A DNA stretch of 10,864 bases from Porphyromonadaceae bacterium (GTDB taxonomy: Bacteria; Bacteroidota; Bacteroidia; Bacteroidales; Tannerellaceae), in the NCBI GenBank assembly GCA_003517945.1, contig DOZP01000350.1, positions 1,352-12,215 of the forward strand, in the 5' to 3' direction. This document shows positions 1 to 8,549 of this stretch, piece after piece (position 1 is the first letter of the stretch; each line of letters starts with the position of its first letter). Below the pieces are notes generated by a model that made no database searches, was not told where the DNA came from, and was given only the letters and a program-made list of their open reading frames with translations. The position numbers and the translations under genes were made by a program.

Positions 1-246
1 AGTCTGTGTCACGGCTGGGCGTCAGGTCCTACTGCCTGGCTGAGTGAGCACGTTTTAGGGATTCAGGTGGTTGAACCGGGTTGTAAGGTGATCCGGATCA
101 ATCCGAATCTGGGTGATTTGCAATGGGTGGAAGGGACATTCCCGACTCCGTATGGTATTATCACTGTTCGCCATGAGAAGCAATCGGACGGAAGTGTTAA
201 AAGTACCGTAGATGCTCCGGATGAAATTAAATTATTAAGAAATTGA
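1..246 (+). CDS. Alpha-L-rhamnosidase (GH78-type), C-terminal end only
   Basis: This is the last 81 codons of a gene that begins upstream of the window; frame 1 is open from base 1 to a TGA at 244-246. The fragment starts with a SLCHGWASGPTAWL stretch and continues through EHVLGI, VVEPGCKVIRINPNLGDL and WVEGTFPTPYGIITV. This order is what I know from the end of GH78 alpha-L-rhamnosidases: the last helices of the (alpha/alpha)6 barrel, with the His-Gly-Trp segment near the active site, followed by the C-terminal beta-sandwich (Bac_rhamnosid_C type). Such enzymes remove terminal alpha-linked L-rhamnose by an inverting mechanism and in Bacteroidales are usually periplasmic or surface proteins. 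The catalytic acids and any signal peptide lie outside the window, so activity and location cannot be judged. A related six-hairpin glycosidase is the main alternative. It is on the same strand as the SusC/D genes, 123 bp upstream, so it probably belongs to the same PUL but perhaps to a separate transcript. Confidence 0.85.
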   Translation, partial: SLCHGWASGPTAWLSEHVLGIQVVEPGCKVIRINPNLGDLQWVEGTFPTPYGIITVRHEKQSDGSVKSTVDAPDEIKLLRN

Positions 247-280
247 AATTGGCATATCTTACTATTATGTATTAAAAGTG

Positions 281-310
281 ATTGATGTGTCAGGTCAAGT
301 CGTAACTTTT
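281..310 (+). promoter_or_regulatory. Candidate Bacteroidales-type promoter upstream of the SusC/D operon
   Basis: The 123-bp spacer 247-369 is A/T-rich and is the only gap long enough for a promoter. Bases 303-310 (TAACTTTT) match the Bacteroides -7 element TAnnTTTG at all but the last base. Bases 281-284 (ATTG) match three of four bases of the -33 TTTG element, with 18 bp between the two. Initiation would then fall near 316-318, giving a leader of about 50 nt. The leader just before the ATG at 370 is A-rich and has no Shine-Dalgarno sequence, as is normal in this phylum. I saw no convincing hairpin terminator for the rhamnosidase gene in the spacer. Partial matches of this quality arise easily by chance in A/T-rich DNA, so this is only a candidate. 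Confidence 0.3.
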
Positions 311-369
311 ACAAAATGATCGCTTACAATAATTATAGACACTTAATTTATTAAAAAATCAAAATCTGT

Positions 370-3300
370 ATGAATAAACACGTAAAAAGTATGGGAAAAT
401 CCCGCTTTTCGGTATGGAGAGTGCTGGGTATGGCCTTTTTATTGTTGTTAAGTTTGGCAGGCCGGTATGCGGCGGCAGCATCACAGCAACAAAGAGGTAT
501 GACAATTACCGGTACGGTTGTTGATGAAATCAATGAACCGATACCTGGTACCAATGTTACCGTTAGAGGAACTACCAATGGTAATATTACCGATATGGAT
601 GGTAATTTTATCTTGAATGATGTAGCGGAAGGCGCTACATTGGTTATTTCGTATGTCGGTTACAGGAGTACTGAAGTGAAAGTGGAAGCAGGGAAGACTA
701 ATTATCTGATCCAGTTACGGGAAGATACCCAGGATCTGGAAGAAGTCGTCGTAGTTGCGTATGGAACGCAGAAGAAGGTGTCTGTGACGGGAGCAGTGGC
801 CTCCGTACAAACCAAAGAACTGAAGCAAAGCTCTTCAGCCAACCTGACAAATGCATTGTCCGGACGTCTTCCCGGTCTGACTGCTATCCAGACATCCGGT
901 CAACCCGGATATGATAACGTACAATTGTTTTTGCGCGGTCAGGGAACGACTACCGACGCTTCTCCGTTGATCCTGATTGATGGGGTGCCGCGTGATAATA
1001 TCAGTATGCTGGATCCGAACGAAATCGCTTCCGTGTCTATTTTGAAAGACGCTTCCGCTACGGCTGTGTTCGGTGTTCGCGGTGCAAATGGGGTAATCCT
1101 GATTACTACCCGTCGCGGTGAAGCCGGAAAAACGGAGTTGAGTATTTCCGCCAATTACAGTTTGCAGTCTTTTACTTCCCGTGCGGATCGCGTGCATTCC
1201 TGGGAGTTTGCCGAGTTACGTAATCGGGCGTCACTGAATGACGGAGGAAATCCCGACGCATTGCCGTACACGCAATATATGATTGACAAATATCGACAGG
1301 GTGGTGATCCTTTTTATCCGGATCGCGACGTGTTTCATGAAATATTCGAAGATTGGTCGCCTCAGACAAGGATCAATGCCAACCTGACCGGCGGATCCGA
1401 TAAGATGCGTTACTTTGCGAATGTGGCCTATACCGGTCAGGGTGGTATGTTTAAAACAGAGCCGGAAAGTAAACTCGGATATGATCCCGGTTTTCATATG
1501 AACCGGTATAATTTCCGCGCGAATCTGGATTATGACATAACGAAAGGTTTAAAGATGTCTTTAAATATCGCCAGTTATCTGGAAAAGGTAAATATGCCGC
1601 AAACAGCCAGCCGTTTCAGTGATGATATGAATGCGCTCGTGAGTACCATTATGGCTTATTCATATTGGACTCCTCCTACGGATGTCGGTCCCGTTACGCT
1701 TGACGGATACGGTGTTACTCCGGATCAGGTAGTTAACCAGACGGGACAAGACTGGAGCGCCTGGGCTGCTATTAACCGTTACGGATACAGTCAGCGGACT
1801 AAGTCCAATCTGAATTCATCTTTAGCGCTTGACTGGGATCTCGGATTTATCACCAAAGGATTGAGTACGAAGTTTCAGGTTGCTTATGATAATAATGCCA
1901 ATTCTACCCTGGAGGGCTGGAATGCCGGATTTGACACGTACGGATTTTCCGTAGCCCGGGAAGAAGGTGGCGTAAATGAATACAATGCCGTGCGTGTGAA
2001 CGAGGATAATACGATTTCATTGAAAAGAAATTCGGGTTCCGATTATTATATGAATCTTCAGTATTCTATTCATTATGCCCGCCAGTTCGGAAATCATAAT
2101 TTAACCGGATTGGCTTTGGTGCAGCGGGATATACAGTCGAAAAACTATTCTTACGGGGATGCTTTCAAGCGTGAATTGCCCTTTAATTACCTGGGCCTTT
2201 CGTCCCGTATCACATACGATTATGATTCGCGCTATCTTGCCGAAGTGAATTTGGGATACAACGGATCCGAACAATTTGCAAAAGATAACCGTTTTGGATT
2301 TTTCCCTGCATTTTCGGCCGGCTGGGTGGCAAGCAATGAACGTTTTCTGAAAGATAACAGCGTTATTTCAAATTTGAAGATACGAGCTTCATACGGAGAA
2401 GTCGGTAGTGATAAATTAGGAGACGATCGTTTCTTGTATATCAGCGCTATCACAACAACCGGCACCGGTCCGGTTAGCTCACTCGGAAAAGGAAATGCCG
2501 TTACGCAAGGAAAGATGGGAAATGAAGGGCTGAGTTGGGAAATTGTAAAAAAACAAAACTATGGTATTGATATCCAGCTATTTAATCAGTTGTCGTTGAC
2601 TGCCGATGTCTTTTTCGAACGTTGCGATAACCGTTTGATTTCCCGTAATTCGATTCCGACGATTTTAGGGGTATCTCCCGGTAATCTGCCGAAAGTGAAT
2701 ATGGGTGAAGTCGAAAATAAAGGGTATGAATTGGAATTAACGTGGAACAAACGCTTCGGCAGCGATTTGTTTTTTATGGTGAAAGGTAATTTTGCGTATG
2801 CAAAAAATACGCAGAACTATATGGACGAGGTTCGTTATGGCGAAGATTATGCTTACCGGTATCGTCAGACCGGATTCAGCAGGGATCAATGTTTCGGTTA
2901 TCTGATTGATTACGGTAATGGTAACGGCTATATCAATACGCAGGAAGAAATGGATCATCTGCCGACGTATGAAATCGGAACTCCGCGTCTCGGAGATTTT
3001 GCATATGTTGATGTGAACGGAGATGGTCTGATCAATGTGAAAGACCAGGTGCCTGTCGGGTATAGTGAAGTGCCTCGTATTACATATGGTTTTTCCGCAT
3101 CCGTAAACTGGAAAGATTTTGATTTCTCCGTATTGTTTTCGGGTATCGGTCAGAGTACCAAGCAGTATACGGGTTTGGGCGCAACCGAATTCGGATTGGC
3201 CGGTTTTTACAGTGGTTATCACCGGAATGCATGGACACAGGAACGTTATGAAAACGGTTTGAAAGTTGAATATCCGGCATTGGGAACGATTGCAGGTACC

Positions 3301-3552
3301 AGTATTCAGGCAAATGAATTTTTTCTGATGAACCGTTCGTTTTTGCGGTTAAAAAATATCGAAATCGGATATACATTGCCTAAAAATACACTCAGAATGC
3401 TTGGTATCAATAGTGTACGGGTGTTCCTGAATGGAAATAACTTACTTACATGGAAAAATTTAAAGTTTGACATGATTGATCCGGAACAGACATCATCCCA
3501 AAATTATCCGATTACGAAAATGATCAGCGGTGGTATAAATGTAACATTCTAA
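370..3552 (+). CDS. SusC-like TonB-dependent outer-membrane glycan transporter 1
   Basis: This 1060-residue protein is full length for the SusC/RagA family. It would form the outer-membrane beta-barrel that imports oligosaccharides bound by its SusD partner, using TonB-ExbBD energy. Visible parts in order: a signal peptide (basic start, hydrophobic core about residues 18-30, likely cleavage in the Ala run near 35-38); a carboxypeptidase-D-like regulatory domain about 43-118 with the SYVGY motif; a canonical TonB-box segment EEVVVVAYGTQ at 124-134; a plug domain about 135-250 with LIDGVP, ILKDASAT and the FGVRGANGVILITT signature; then the barrel, ending in a terminal Phe (INVTF). A loop DVNGDGLINVKD at 881-892 resembles a calcium-binding EF-type loop and is common in SusC proteins. 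There is no STN domain, so direct ECF-sigma signalling is unlikely. The ATG at 370 is chosen because it gives a normal signal peptide; Met8 (391) is a possible alternative start. The SusD-like gene follows after 12 bp. Confidence 0.96.
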   Translation: MNKHVKSMGKSRFSVWRVLGMAFLLLLSLAGRYAAAASQQQRGMTITGTVVDEINEPIPGTNVTVRGTTNGNITDMDGNFILNDVAEGATLVISYVGYRSTEVKVEAGKTNYLIQLREDTQDLEEVVVVAYGTQKKVSVTGAVASVQTKELKQSSSANLTNALSGRLPGLTAIQTSGQPGYDNVQLFLRGQGTTTDASPLILIDGVPRDNISMLDPNEIASVSILKDASATAVFGVRGANGVILITTRRGEAGKTELSISANYSLQSFTSRADRVHSWEFAELRNRASLNDGGNPDALPYTQYMIDKYRQGGDPFYPDRDVFHEIFEDWSPQTRINANLTGGSDKMRYFANVAYTGQGGMFKTEPESKLGYDPGFHMNRYNFRANLDYDITKGLKMSLNIASYLEKVNMPQTASRFSDDMNALVSTIMAYSYWTPPTDVGPVTLDGYGVTPDQVVNQTGQDWSAWAAINRYGYSQRTKSNLNSSLALDWDLGFITKGLSTKFQVAYDNNANSTLEGWNAGFDTYGFSVAREEGGVNEYNAVRVNEDNTISLKRNSGSDYYMNLQYSIHYARQFGNHNLTGLALVQRDIQSKNYSYGDAFKRELPFNYLGLSSRITYDYDSRYLAEVNLGYNGSEQFAKDNRFGFFPAFSAGWVASNERFLKDNSVISNLKIRASYGEVGSDKLGDDRFLYISAITTTGTGPVSSLGKGNAVTQGKMGNEGLSWEIVKKQNYGIDIQLFNQLSLTADVFFERCDNRLISRNSIPTILGVSPGNLPKVNMGEVENKGYELELTWNKRFGSDLFFMVKGNFAYAKNTQNYMDEVRYGEDYAYRYRQTGFSRDQCFGYLIDYGNGNGYINTQEEMDHLPTYEIGTPRLGDFAYVDVNGDGLINVKDQVPVGYSEVPRITYGFSASVNWKDFDFSVLFSGIGQSTKQYTGLGATEFGLAGFYSGYHRNAWTQERYENGLKVEYPALGTIAGTSIQANEFFLMNRSFLRLKNIEIGYTLPKNTLRMLGINSVRVFLNGNNLLTWKNLKFDMIDPEQTSSQNYPITKMISGGINVTF

Positions 3553-3564
3553 ATTAAAAAGATT

Positions 3565-5382
3565 ATGAAATTTAAAAATATAATATTGACAATATTCATT
3601 GGCCTGTGCGTTTCCTGTAGTGATGCGCTTGATGTAGCACCGGACGGTAATATGACAATGGAAGAAGTGTGGTCGGATGTAAATTATACGTCCGGGGCAT
3701 TAAATGCGTGTTACAGACAGATTCCGATGAAAGGATATATGTATTTCTTTTTTGATCCGGGTGTAGTGGCTTGTACCGACGACGGTTGGTCTTCGGAAGA
3801 CGGAGCCGGACAGCAGGTTGCCGTGTGTTATGCCGGAACGGCTTCGGCCGGCTATCATGCGATGCGTGATTTTAGCGATGGACACGAAGGGAATCTGTAT
3901 GCTTACTGGACCCGCTATTGGGAGCAGATCCGTTTGTGTAACCAGTTTCTGGAAAATATACCGGAAGCAGCGGTAGGCAGCGAATCCGATCGTGTGCGTT
4001 ATATTGCGGAAGCGCGCGTGCTTCGCGCTTTCTTTTATACGGAATTAGTGAAATGGTTCGGTAAAGTGCCGATCGTGGATAAAACGATCTCAATGGCTGA
4101 AGATTTTTCGGAATACAGGCGGGCTTCTGTTTATGAGATTGCCAAGTTTATCGGCGCAGATTGTGATGCCGCTATTGCTGCTTCCGAATTGCCCTGGCGG
4201 ATTACCGAATCTTCGGATGCTTTGCGTGTGACGAAAGCATTGGCGTATGCTTTGAAATCGCAGATAATGCTTTTTGCCGCCAGTCCGCTGCATAATGAAG
4301 GTAACAATTATTGGCAAGAGGCCTATCAATGGAATAAAGAGGCGGTTGATGCATTGAAACAAAACGGATATGAGTTGTTTACAACATGTACGGAGCCGAA
4401 TTTGTTTGGAACCGGTCCGGAAGCGGCATTTCATCAGTTGGCTTGCCGGAATGCGGATTATTCCGCAAATCCGAGGGATAAGGAGACGATTTACCAACAT
4501 AATGGAGGTGGTGTTTTTATCTGGCATATCGGCTATATCGGTAGCGGTATGGATGGCGCCTATAAGTGCGGTACCTGTCCGACACAGGAATTGGTTGATG
4601 CTTTTGAGACGAATGACGGCCAGCCGATTCTGAATCTTTCGAAACCGTATCTGGATGAGTTTCATTTACAACCGAATTATAATCAATCCAATACATTGTA
4701 TAATTTAAATGATCCGTATAAAAACCGGGATCCGAGATTTTATGCGACGGTTTTATATCATGGTTCCGAACTGATCTGGAATAATGGCGAGAAAGTCGTC
4801 GTGGATGTTACGCCGGAAGGTAAAAACCGGTTGAATCTGGATGCTTCCGATCGTAATAATACACGTACGGGCTATTATCATAAAAAGATGGTACCCCCTA
4901 CCGCATCGAATACGAATCATGCCAATGATTTAAAATGGAAGTTTTACCGGTTGGGAGAGATCATCCTGAACTATGCGGAAGCTGCTGCCGAAGCCGGTTA
5001 TCCGGAGGAAGCCCGGGCAGCGGTGAACGAGGTACGCGCACGTGTACAAATGCCGGCTTTACCTGCCGGTTTGTCGCAGGATGAATTGATACTCCGCATA
5101 CGCAATGAACGTCGCGTGGAACTTGCCTGGGAAGAAAACCGATATTATGATTTACGTCGCTGGCAGCAGCCTACCGGCGATCTGAGCGAAACCTGTAAGT
5201 ATTTTACGGCCATGCAGATAACGAAAAATGCAGACGGTTCTTTGCATTACAATCGTGTGAATATCCGGAATAATCCCCGCGGAGGTTGGGAAACCAAAGA
5301 CTTGTTGTTACCGTTGCCGTTGGCCGAAGCATCAAATATGGAGGCCATCACCGGCGAAAAATGGCAAAATCCCGGATGGTAG
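3565..5382 (+). CDS. SusD-like surface glycan-binding lipoprotein 1 (RagB/SusD family)
   Basis: This 605-residue protein is typical of SusD/RagB family members, which sit as a lid on the SusC barrel and bind the glycan at the cell surface. The N-terminus is a lipoprotein signal with the acylated cysteine at Cys18 in CVSCS; the -3 residue is Cys, which is slightly unusual. The following SDALDVAPDG is only mildly acidic. Family hallmarks are the ARVLRAFFYTELVKWFGKVPI helix (about 150-170), the KSQIMLFAASPL segment (231-242), CPTQELVDAFE (338-348), NRDPRFYATVLYHG (387-400), RLGEIILNYAEAAAEAG, an RNERRVELAWEENRYYDLRRW helix starting near 513, and the closing WQNPGW. These match the SusD-like N-terminal domain and the RagB/SusD C-terminal domain. 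The position 12 bp after SusC-like gene 1 supports a cognate pair. The ligand cannot be predicted from sequence alone. Confidence 0.95.
   Translation: MKFKNIILTIFIGLCVSCSDALDVAPDGNMTMEEVWSDVNYTSGALNACYRQIPMKGYMYFFFDPGVVACTDDGWSSEDGAGQQVAVCYAGTASAGYHAMRDFSDGHEGNLYAYWTRYWEQIRLCNQFLENIPEAAVGSESDRVRYIAEARVLRAFFYTELVKWFGKVPIVDKTISMAEDFSEYRRASVYEIAKFIGADCDAAIAASELPWRITESSDALRVTKALAYALKSQIMLFAASPLHNEGNNYWQEAYQWNKEAVDALKQNGYELFTTCTEPNLFGTGPEAAFHQLACRNADYSANPRDKETIYQHNGGGVFIWHIGYIGSGMDGAYKCGTCPTQELVDAFETNDGQPILNLSKPYLDEFHLQPNYNQSNTLYNLNDPYKNRDPRFYATVLYHGSELIWNNGEKVVVDVTPEGKNRLNLDASDRNNTRTGYYHKKMVPPTASNTNHANDLKWKFYRLGEIILNYAEAAAEAGYPEEARAAVNEVRARVQMPALPAGLSQDELILRIRNERRVELAWEENRYYDLRRWQQPTGDLSETCKYFTAMQITKNADGSLHYNRVNIRNNPRGGWETKDLLLPLPLAEASNMEAITGEKWQNPGW
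4576..4593 (+). repeat. 18-bp identity shared by the two susD-like genes (copy 1)
   Basis: The 18 bases here recur exactly at 9546-9563 in SusD-like gene 2. In both genes they encode the CPTQEL motif region. This is most simply residual identity between paralogues under protein-level constraint and not a functional DNA repeat. A second island, of 14 bp, is shared at the gene ends (5362-5375 and 10335-10348), encoding the QNPG region. In the SusC-like pair a 13-bp identity is shared at 3225-3237 and 8201-8213, encoding NAWT. Confidence 0.6.
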
Positions 5383-5411
5383 TCGTATAACTTGAAAAAA
5401 ACTATAATATT

Positions 5412-8400
5412 ATGAATAATATAAAGAAAAGAATGATCTTGCTTTTTGTTTGTATGACGCTGGGGTCTTTCGCCGCTGAACTTTTGGCGCAGGAAACCGG
5501 AGCTCTTCAACTGAAAGGAGTTGTAAAAGATAAGTATGGAGCGCCGTTATACGGAGCGCTGGTGAGTACGGAAAACGGAAATGATAAATATATAACGGAT
5601 GTTGAAGGATTGTATAATATTGAAATTAAGGATGGCAGTCGTTTCCTTACGTTTTCGTATGTCGGATATAAGAATTTGAAAGTTTCTTTAGACGAAGTGT
5701 CCGGCGGAGAACTGGATGTGGAACTTTTATTTGATTCCCGGTATGAGGATGAAGTAATCCCTTTGGGCTATATCAATCAGAGACGAAACGCAATCGCAGG
5801 CGCTGTTTCGACTGTGTCGGGACAAAAATTAGCTAAATCGCCGGTTGCAAACCTTTCGCAAACATTGGCCGGAAATTTGCCCGGTCTGACTACGATTGAA
5901 ACAAACTCCGAATTGTCTCGTTCCGGCGTGGAGAAATATATCCGGGGACGTGGAACGGAAAACGGAAATGATATGTTGGTGATTATCGACGGCGTTATTT
6001 GCCCGAATACGAATTATGAATATATCAGTCCGGAAGAGATTGAGTCCGTAGCTATCCTGAAAGATGCCGCTTCGACGGCAATGTATGGAATACTGGGCGG
6101 TAATGGTGTATTGGTCATTGAAACGAAACGCGGAAACATCGGAAAGCCCAGAGTGGGTGTTCGTTTTGACCAGTCTTTCCAGCAAATGACCCGGAGACCG
6201 GATATACAAAATTCTTGGGAATATGCCGAAATGAGAAATCAGGCCGGATATAACGATGGTCTGGGCGCTTATTCTCAATTTTCGGCAACGGCGATAGAAA
6301 AGTACCGCGCGCAGAATGATGTCTTGTATCCGAATAATAATTATTATGATATGTTCCTGAAGGATCTTGCTTTTATGCAACGGACCGGTATTGATGTTTC
6401 GGGCGGTTCCGAACGGGTTAAATATTATTCCAATGTAAATTATATGCATCAAAGCCTGCCGTTTAAGATTACAGACGAACCCGGTAGAAGTTATGATCCG
6501 ACGCCCGGAAATCATTGGGTTAATTTCCGTTCGAACTTAGACATTAAAATCAATAATTACCTGGATGGCTTTTTGCGTCTGAACGGTAATGTGAAATCCG
6601 AAAAACGCGCGGGTAGTTCGAGTGGAGGTCATGAAGGAATAACTAACGCAACGATATACACTAGTTTGTTTAATTTACCGCCGACTATGTATGGCCCGTT
6701 GACACCAACGGTAACGGATGAAAATGATCCGGGGTATTTGTATAGTAATCAGGTTATCACACATGATAACGAAGAGAATCCAACCTATGGAATCCTGAAT
6801 CGTTCCGGTTATGGTATTGATATCGTGACTAATATTATGGCGCAGGCCGGACTGAATCTGAAAATGGATTTTCTGACGAAAGGACTGAGTATGAGCGGAC
6901 TTTTTGCTTACCAGACAAATTCCGTGCATACAAGTAACACATCACAGGATTATTCGCTTTGGGTTCGTTCGGCAGATGAATCTTCCTTAACGTTTCAGAA
7001 GAAAGGGACATCCGAAAATACGGCGTTGGTTTATTACAAAACGAATTTATTTTATTATAATCTGAATGTATTCGGAAATATTAAATATCAGCGGATGTTT
7101 GGTGATCATAGCATTGACGCTATGGGATACGCGTTTTATCTGCAACAGGAGAGAGAAAATACCGGGGCCGGCAATAATGTATTGCCTTATAAGCGCATGC
7201 ATTTCGGGGCGTCGGCTACCTACGGATATAAAGACCGTTATTTTCTGAAGGGAGATCTTGGGTATTCCGGATCGGATGCCTTTCATAAAGATAACCGTTT
7301 TACCACTACGCCGGCCGTATCGGCTGCGTGGGTGGTATCGAAAGAAGATTTTCTGGCGGATGTAACGCCGTTAAGTTATTTGAAATTACGCGCTTCTTAT
7401 GGTATCAGCGCAAATGATAATCTGGGGTCGACCCGTTTCTTGTACATGGATGATATTCGCACGAATAATAATTTTGAAGGTACGATCGGAAATCCGAAAC
7501 TGGAAGCGGAAAAAATGAAAATGTGGAATTTCGGGCTTGATTTCGGTTTGTTTAACGCATTGAATGTTACATTTGATTATTTTGATCAGCAATGTGACAA
7601 TATGTTGGTGAGTAGTTCCGGGTTGGTGCCAATTTATCAGGGAACGGCTTTGGATTATTATCCGAAAACAAATACGGGTAAAATGACAAATAAAGGATTT
7701 GAAGTCGGTGTCGATTATCGTCATAAAATTAATAAAGATTGGACGGCGTTACTGGGTTTTTCCTTTGCGCAGAACAAGAATAAAGTGATCAGTATAAACG
7801 AATCGCCTTATTCGGACGATTATGCATACCCATATCGATCGGAAGGTTTTGCATATGGTCAAAAATGGGGTTATCTGATTGATTATAGTAATGGTAGCGG
7901 ATTATTTAATATGCAGTCGGAAATTGATAATTGCGGGTTAGACTATGCTTTTGGTACACCTCGTTTGGGTGACTTTATCTACAAGGATCTGAATGGAGAC
8001 GGCATTATTGACGAACAGGATCAGGCGCCGATCGGATATAGTTCGATTCCGCAGCAGTACTATACGGTTACCGGCGGATTTAATTACCGGAATTTCGAAT
8101 TTAGTTTTATGTTTCAGGGAACAGGGAAGGTTTCCGGTACGTTAAGCGGCATCGGAGCGTATGAATATGCATCACAGGGGTTCTTTACGGATATGCACAA
8201 GAATGCATGGACAGAAGAACGTTTTCTGAACGATCAGAAGATAGAAGGTCCGGCTTTGGCGTTGTCGCAGTCGACGAGCCACGTGGAAAATGATTATTAT
8301 ATTGTCGACGCTTCTTATTTGCGGTTGCGCAATCTGGAGATTGCATATACATTGCCGTTGAGATTATCCGGTAAAATTTTTGCCGATAAAATCCGTTTTT

Positions 8401-8528
8401 CCCTGAACGCACAAAATCTGTTTACGATTGATCATATGCCGTCAAAATATATTGATCCCGAAACCGGTTCCATGTCGAAGTTTCAACCGTACAGAGTGTA
8501 TAACGCAGGCGTAAGTCTTACTTTTTAA
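5412..8528 (+). CDS. SusC-like TonB-dependent outer-membrane transporter 2 (divergent plug)
   Basis: This 1038-residue protein has the same architecture as SusC-like protein 1. There is a signal peptide with likely cleavage after the Ala of ELLA (residue 26), a carboxypeptidase-D-like regulatory domain about 33-106 with SYVGY, a plug about 126-240 (IIDGV, AILKDAASTAMYG), and a barrel ending in a terminal Phe (VSLTF). It is recognisably paralogous to protein 1: both have GYLIDY, GTPRLGDF, an EF-type loop (here DLNGDGIIDEQD, 859-870), NAWT.ER and LRL.N.EI.YTLP. Two normally conserved places differ. The TonB-box segment reads DEVIPLGYINQRR (113-125) rather than EEVVVVAYGTQKK, and the plug signature reads YGILGGNGV in place of FGVRGANGV. 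The reading frame is intact throughout, so it is not a pseudogene. There is no STN domain. It starts 29 bp after SusD-like gene 1 and probably shares its transcript. The imported glycan is unknown. Confidence 0.95.
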   Translation: MNNIKKRMILLFVCMTLGSFAAELLAQETGALQLKGVVKDKYGAPLYGALVSTENGNDKYITDVEGLYNIEIKDGSRFLTFSYVGYKNLKVSLDEVSGGELDVELLFDSRYEDEVIPLGYINQRRNAIAGAVSTVSGQKLAKSPVANLSQTLAGNLPGLTTIETNSELSRSGVEKYIRGRGTENGNDMLVIIDGVICPNTNYEYISPEEIESVAILKDAASTAMYGILGGNGVLVIETKRGNIGKPRVGVRFDQSFQQMTRRPDIQNSWEYAEMRNQAGYNDGLGAYSQFSATAIEKYRAQNDVLYPNNNYYDMFLKDLAFMQRTGIDVSGGSERVKYYSNVNYMHQSLPFKITDEPGRSYDPTPGNHWVNFRSNLDIKINNYLDGFLRLNGNVKSEKRAGSSSGGHEGITNATIYTSLFNLPPTMYGPLTPTVTDENDPGYLYSNQVITHDNEENPTYGILNRSGYGIDIVTNIMAQAGLNLKMDFLTKGLSMSGLFAYQTNSVHTSNTSQDYSLWVRSADESSLTFQKKGTSENTALVYYKTNLFYYNLNVFGNIKYQRMFGDHSIDAMGYAFYLQQERENTGAGNNVLPYKRMHFGASATYGYKDRYFLKGDLGYSGSDAFHKDNRFTTTPAVSAAWVVSKEDFLADVTPLSYLKLRASYGISANDNLGSTRFLYMDDIRTNNNFEGTIGNPKLEAEKMKMWNFGLDFGLFNALNVTFDYFDQQCDNMLVSSSGLVPIYQGTALDYYPKTNTGKMTNKGFEVGVDYRHKINKDWTALLGFSFAQNKNKVISINESPYSDDYAYPYRSEGFAYGQKWGYLIDYSNGSGLFNMQSEIDNCGLDYAFGTPRLGDFIYKDLNGDGIIDEQDQAPIGYSSIPQQYYTVTGGFNYRNFEFSFMFQGTGKVSGTLSGIGAYEYASQGFFTDMHKNAWTEERFLNDQKIEGPALALSQSTSHVENDYYIVDASYLRLRNLEIAYTLPLRLSGKIFADKIRFSLNAQNLFTIDHMPSKYIDPETGSMSKFQPYRVYNAGVSLTF

Positions 8529-8549
8529 CCGATTAAAAAACAATAAGTT

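Noticed and set aside
3010..3045. EF-hand-like loop in the SusC proteins as a possible calcium-signalling domain
   Set aside because: A DxNxDGxIxxxD loop is common at this place in SusC-type barrels; it is an ordinary family feature, also present at 7986-8021 in the second SusC.
2737..3222. 161-codon minus-strand frame inside SusC-like gene 1
   Set aside because: Same pattern: fully antisense to conserved barrel coding sequence, with no motif or separate promoter evidence.
4090..4665. 191-codon open frame on the minus strand inside SusD-like gene 1
   Set aside because: It lies wholly antisense to a clear SusD gene, has a low-complexity Ile/Arg-rich composition typical of antisense frames, and shows no recognisable domain.
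5383..5411. Possible internal promoter or terminator between the two SusC/D pairs
   Set aside because: The gap is only 29 bp, with no hairpin and no match to the Bacteroides promoter elements; it is best read as an intra-operon spacer.
5829..6515. 228-codon open frame on the minus strand inside SusC-like gene 2
   Set aside because: It is antisense to the plug-coding part of an intact SusC gene; the composition is rich in Ile, Arg and His with no family motif, so it is a shadow frame.
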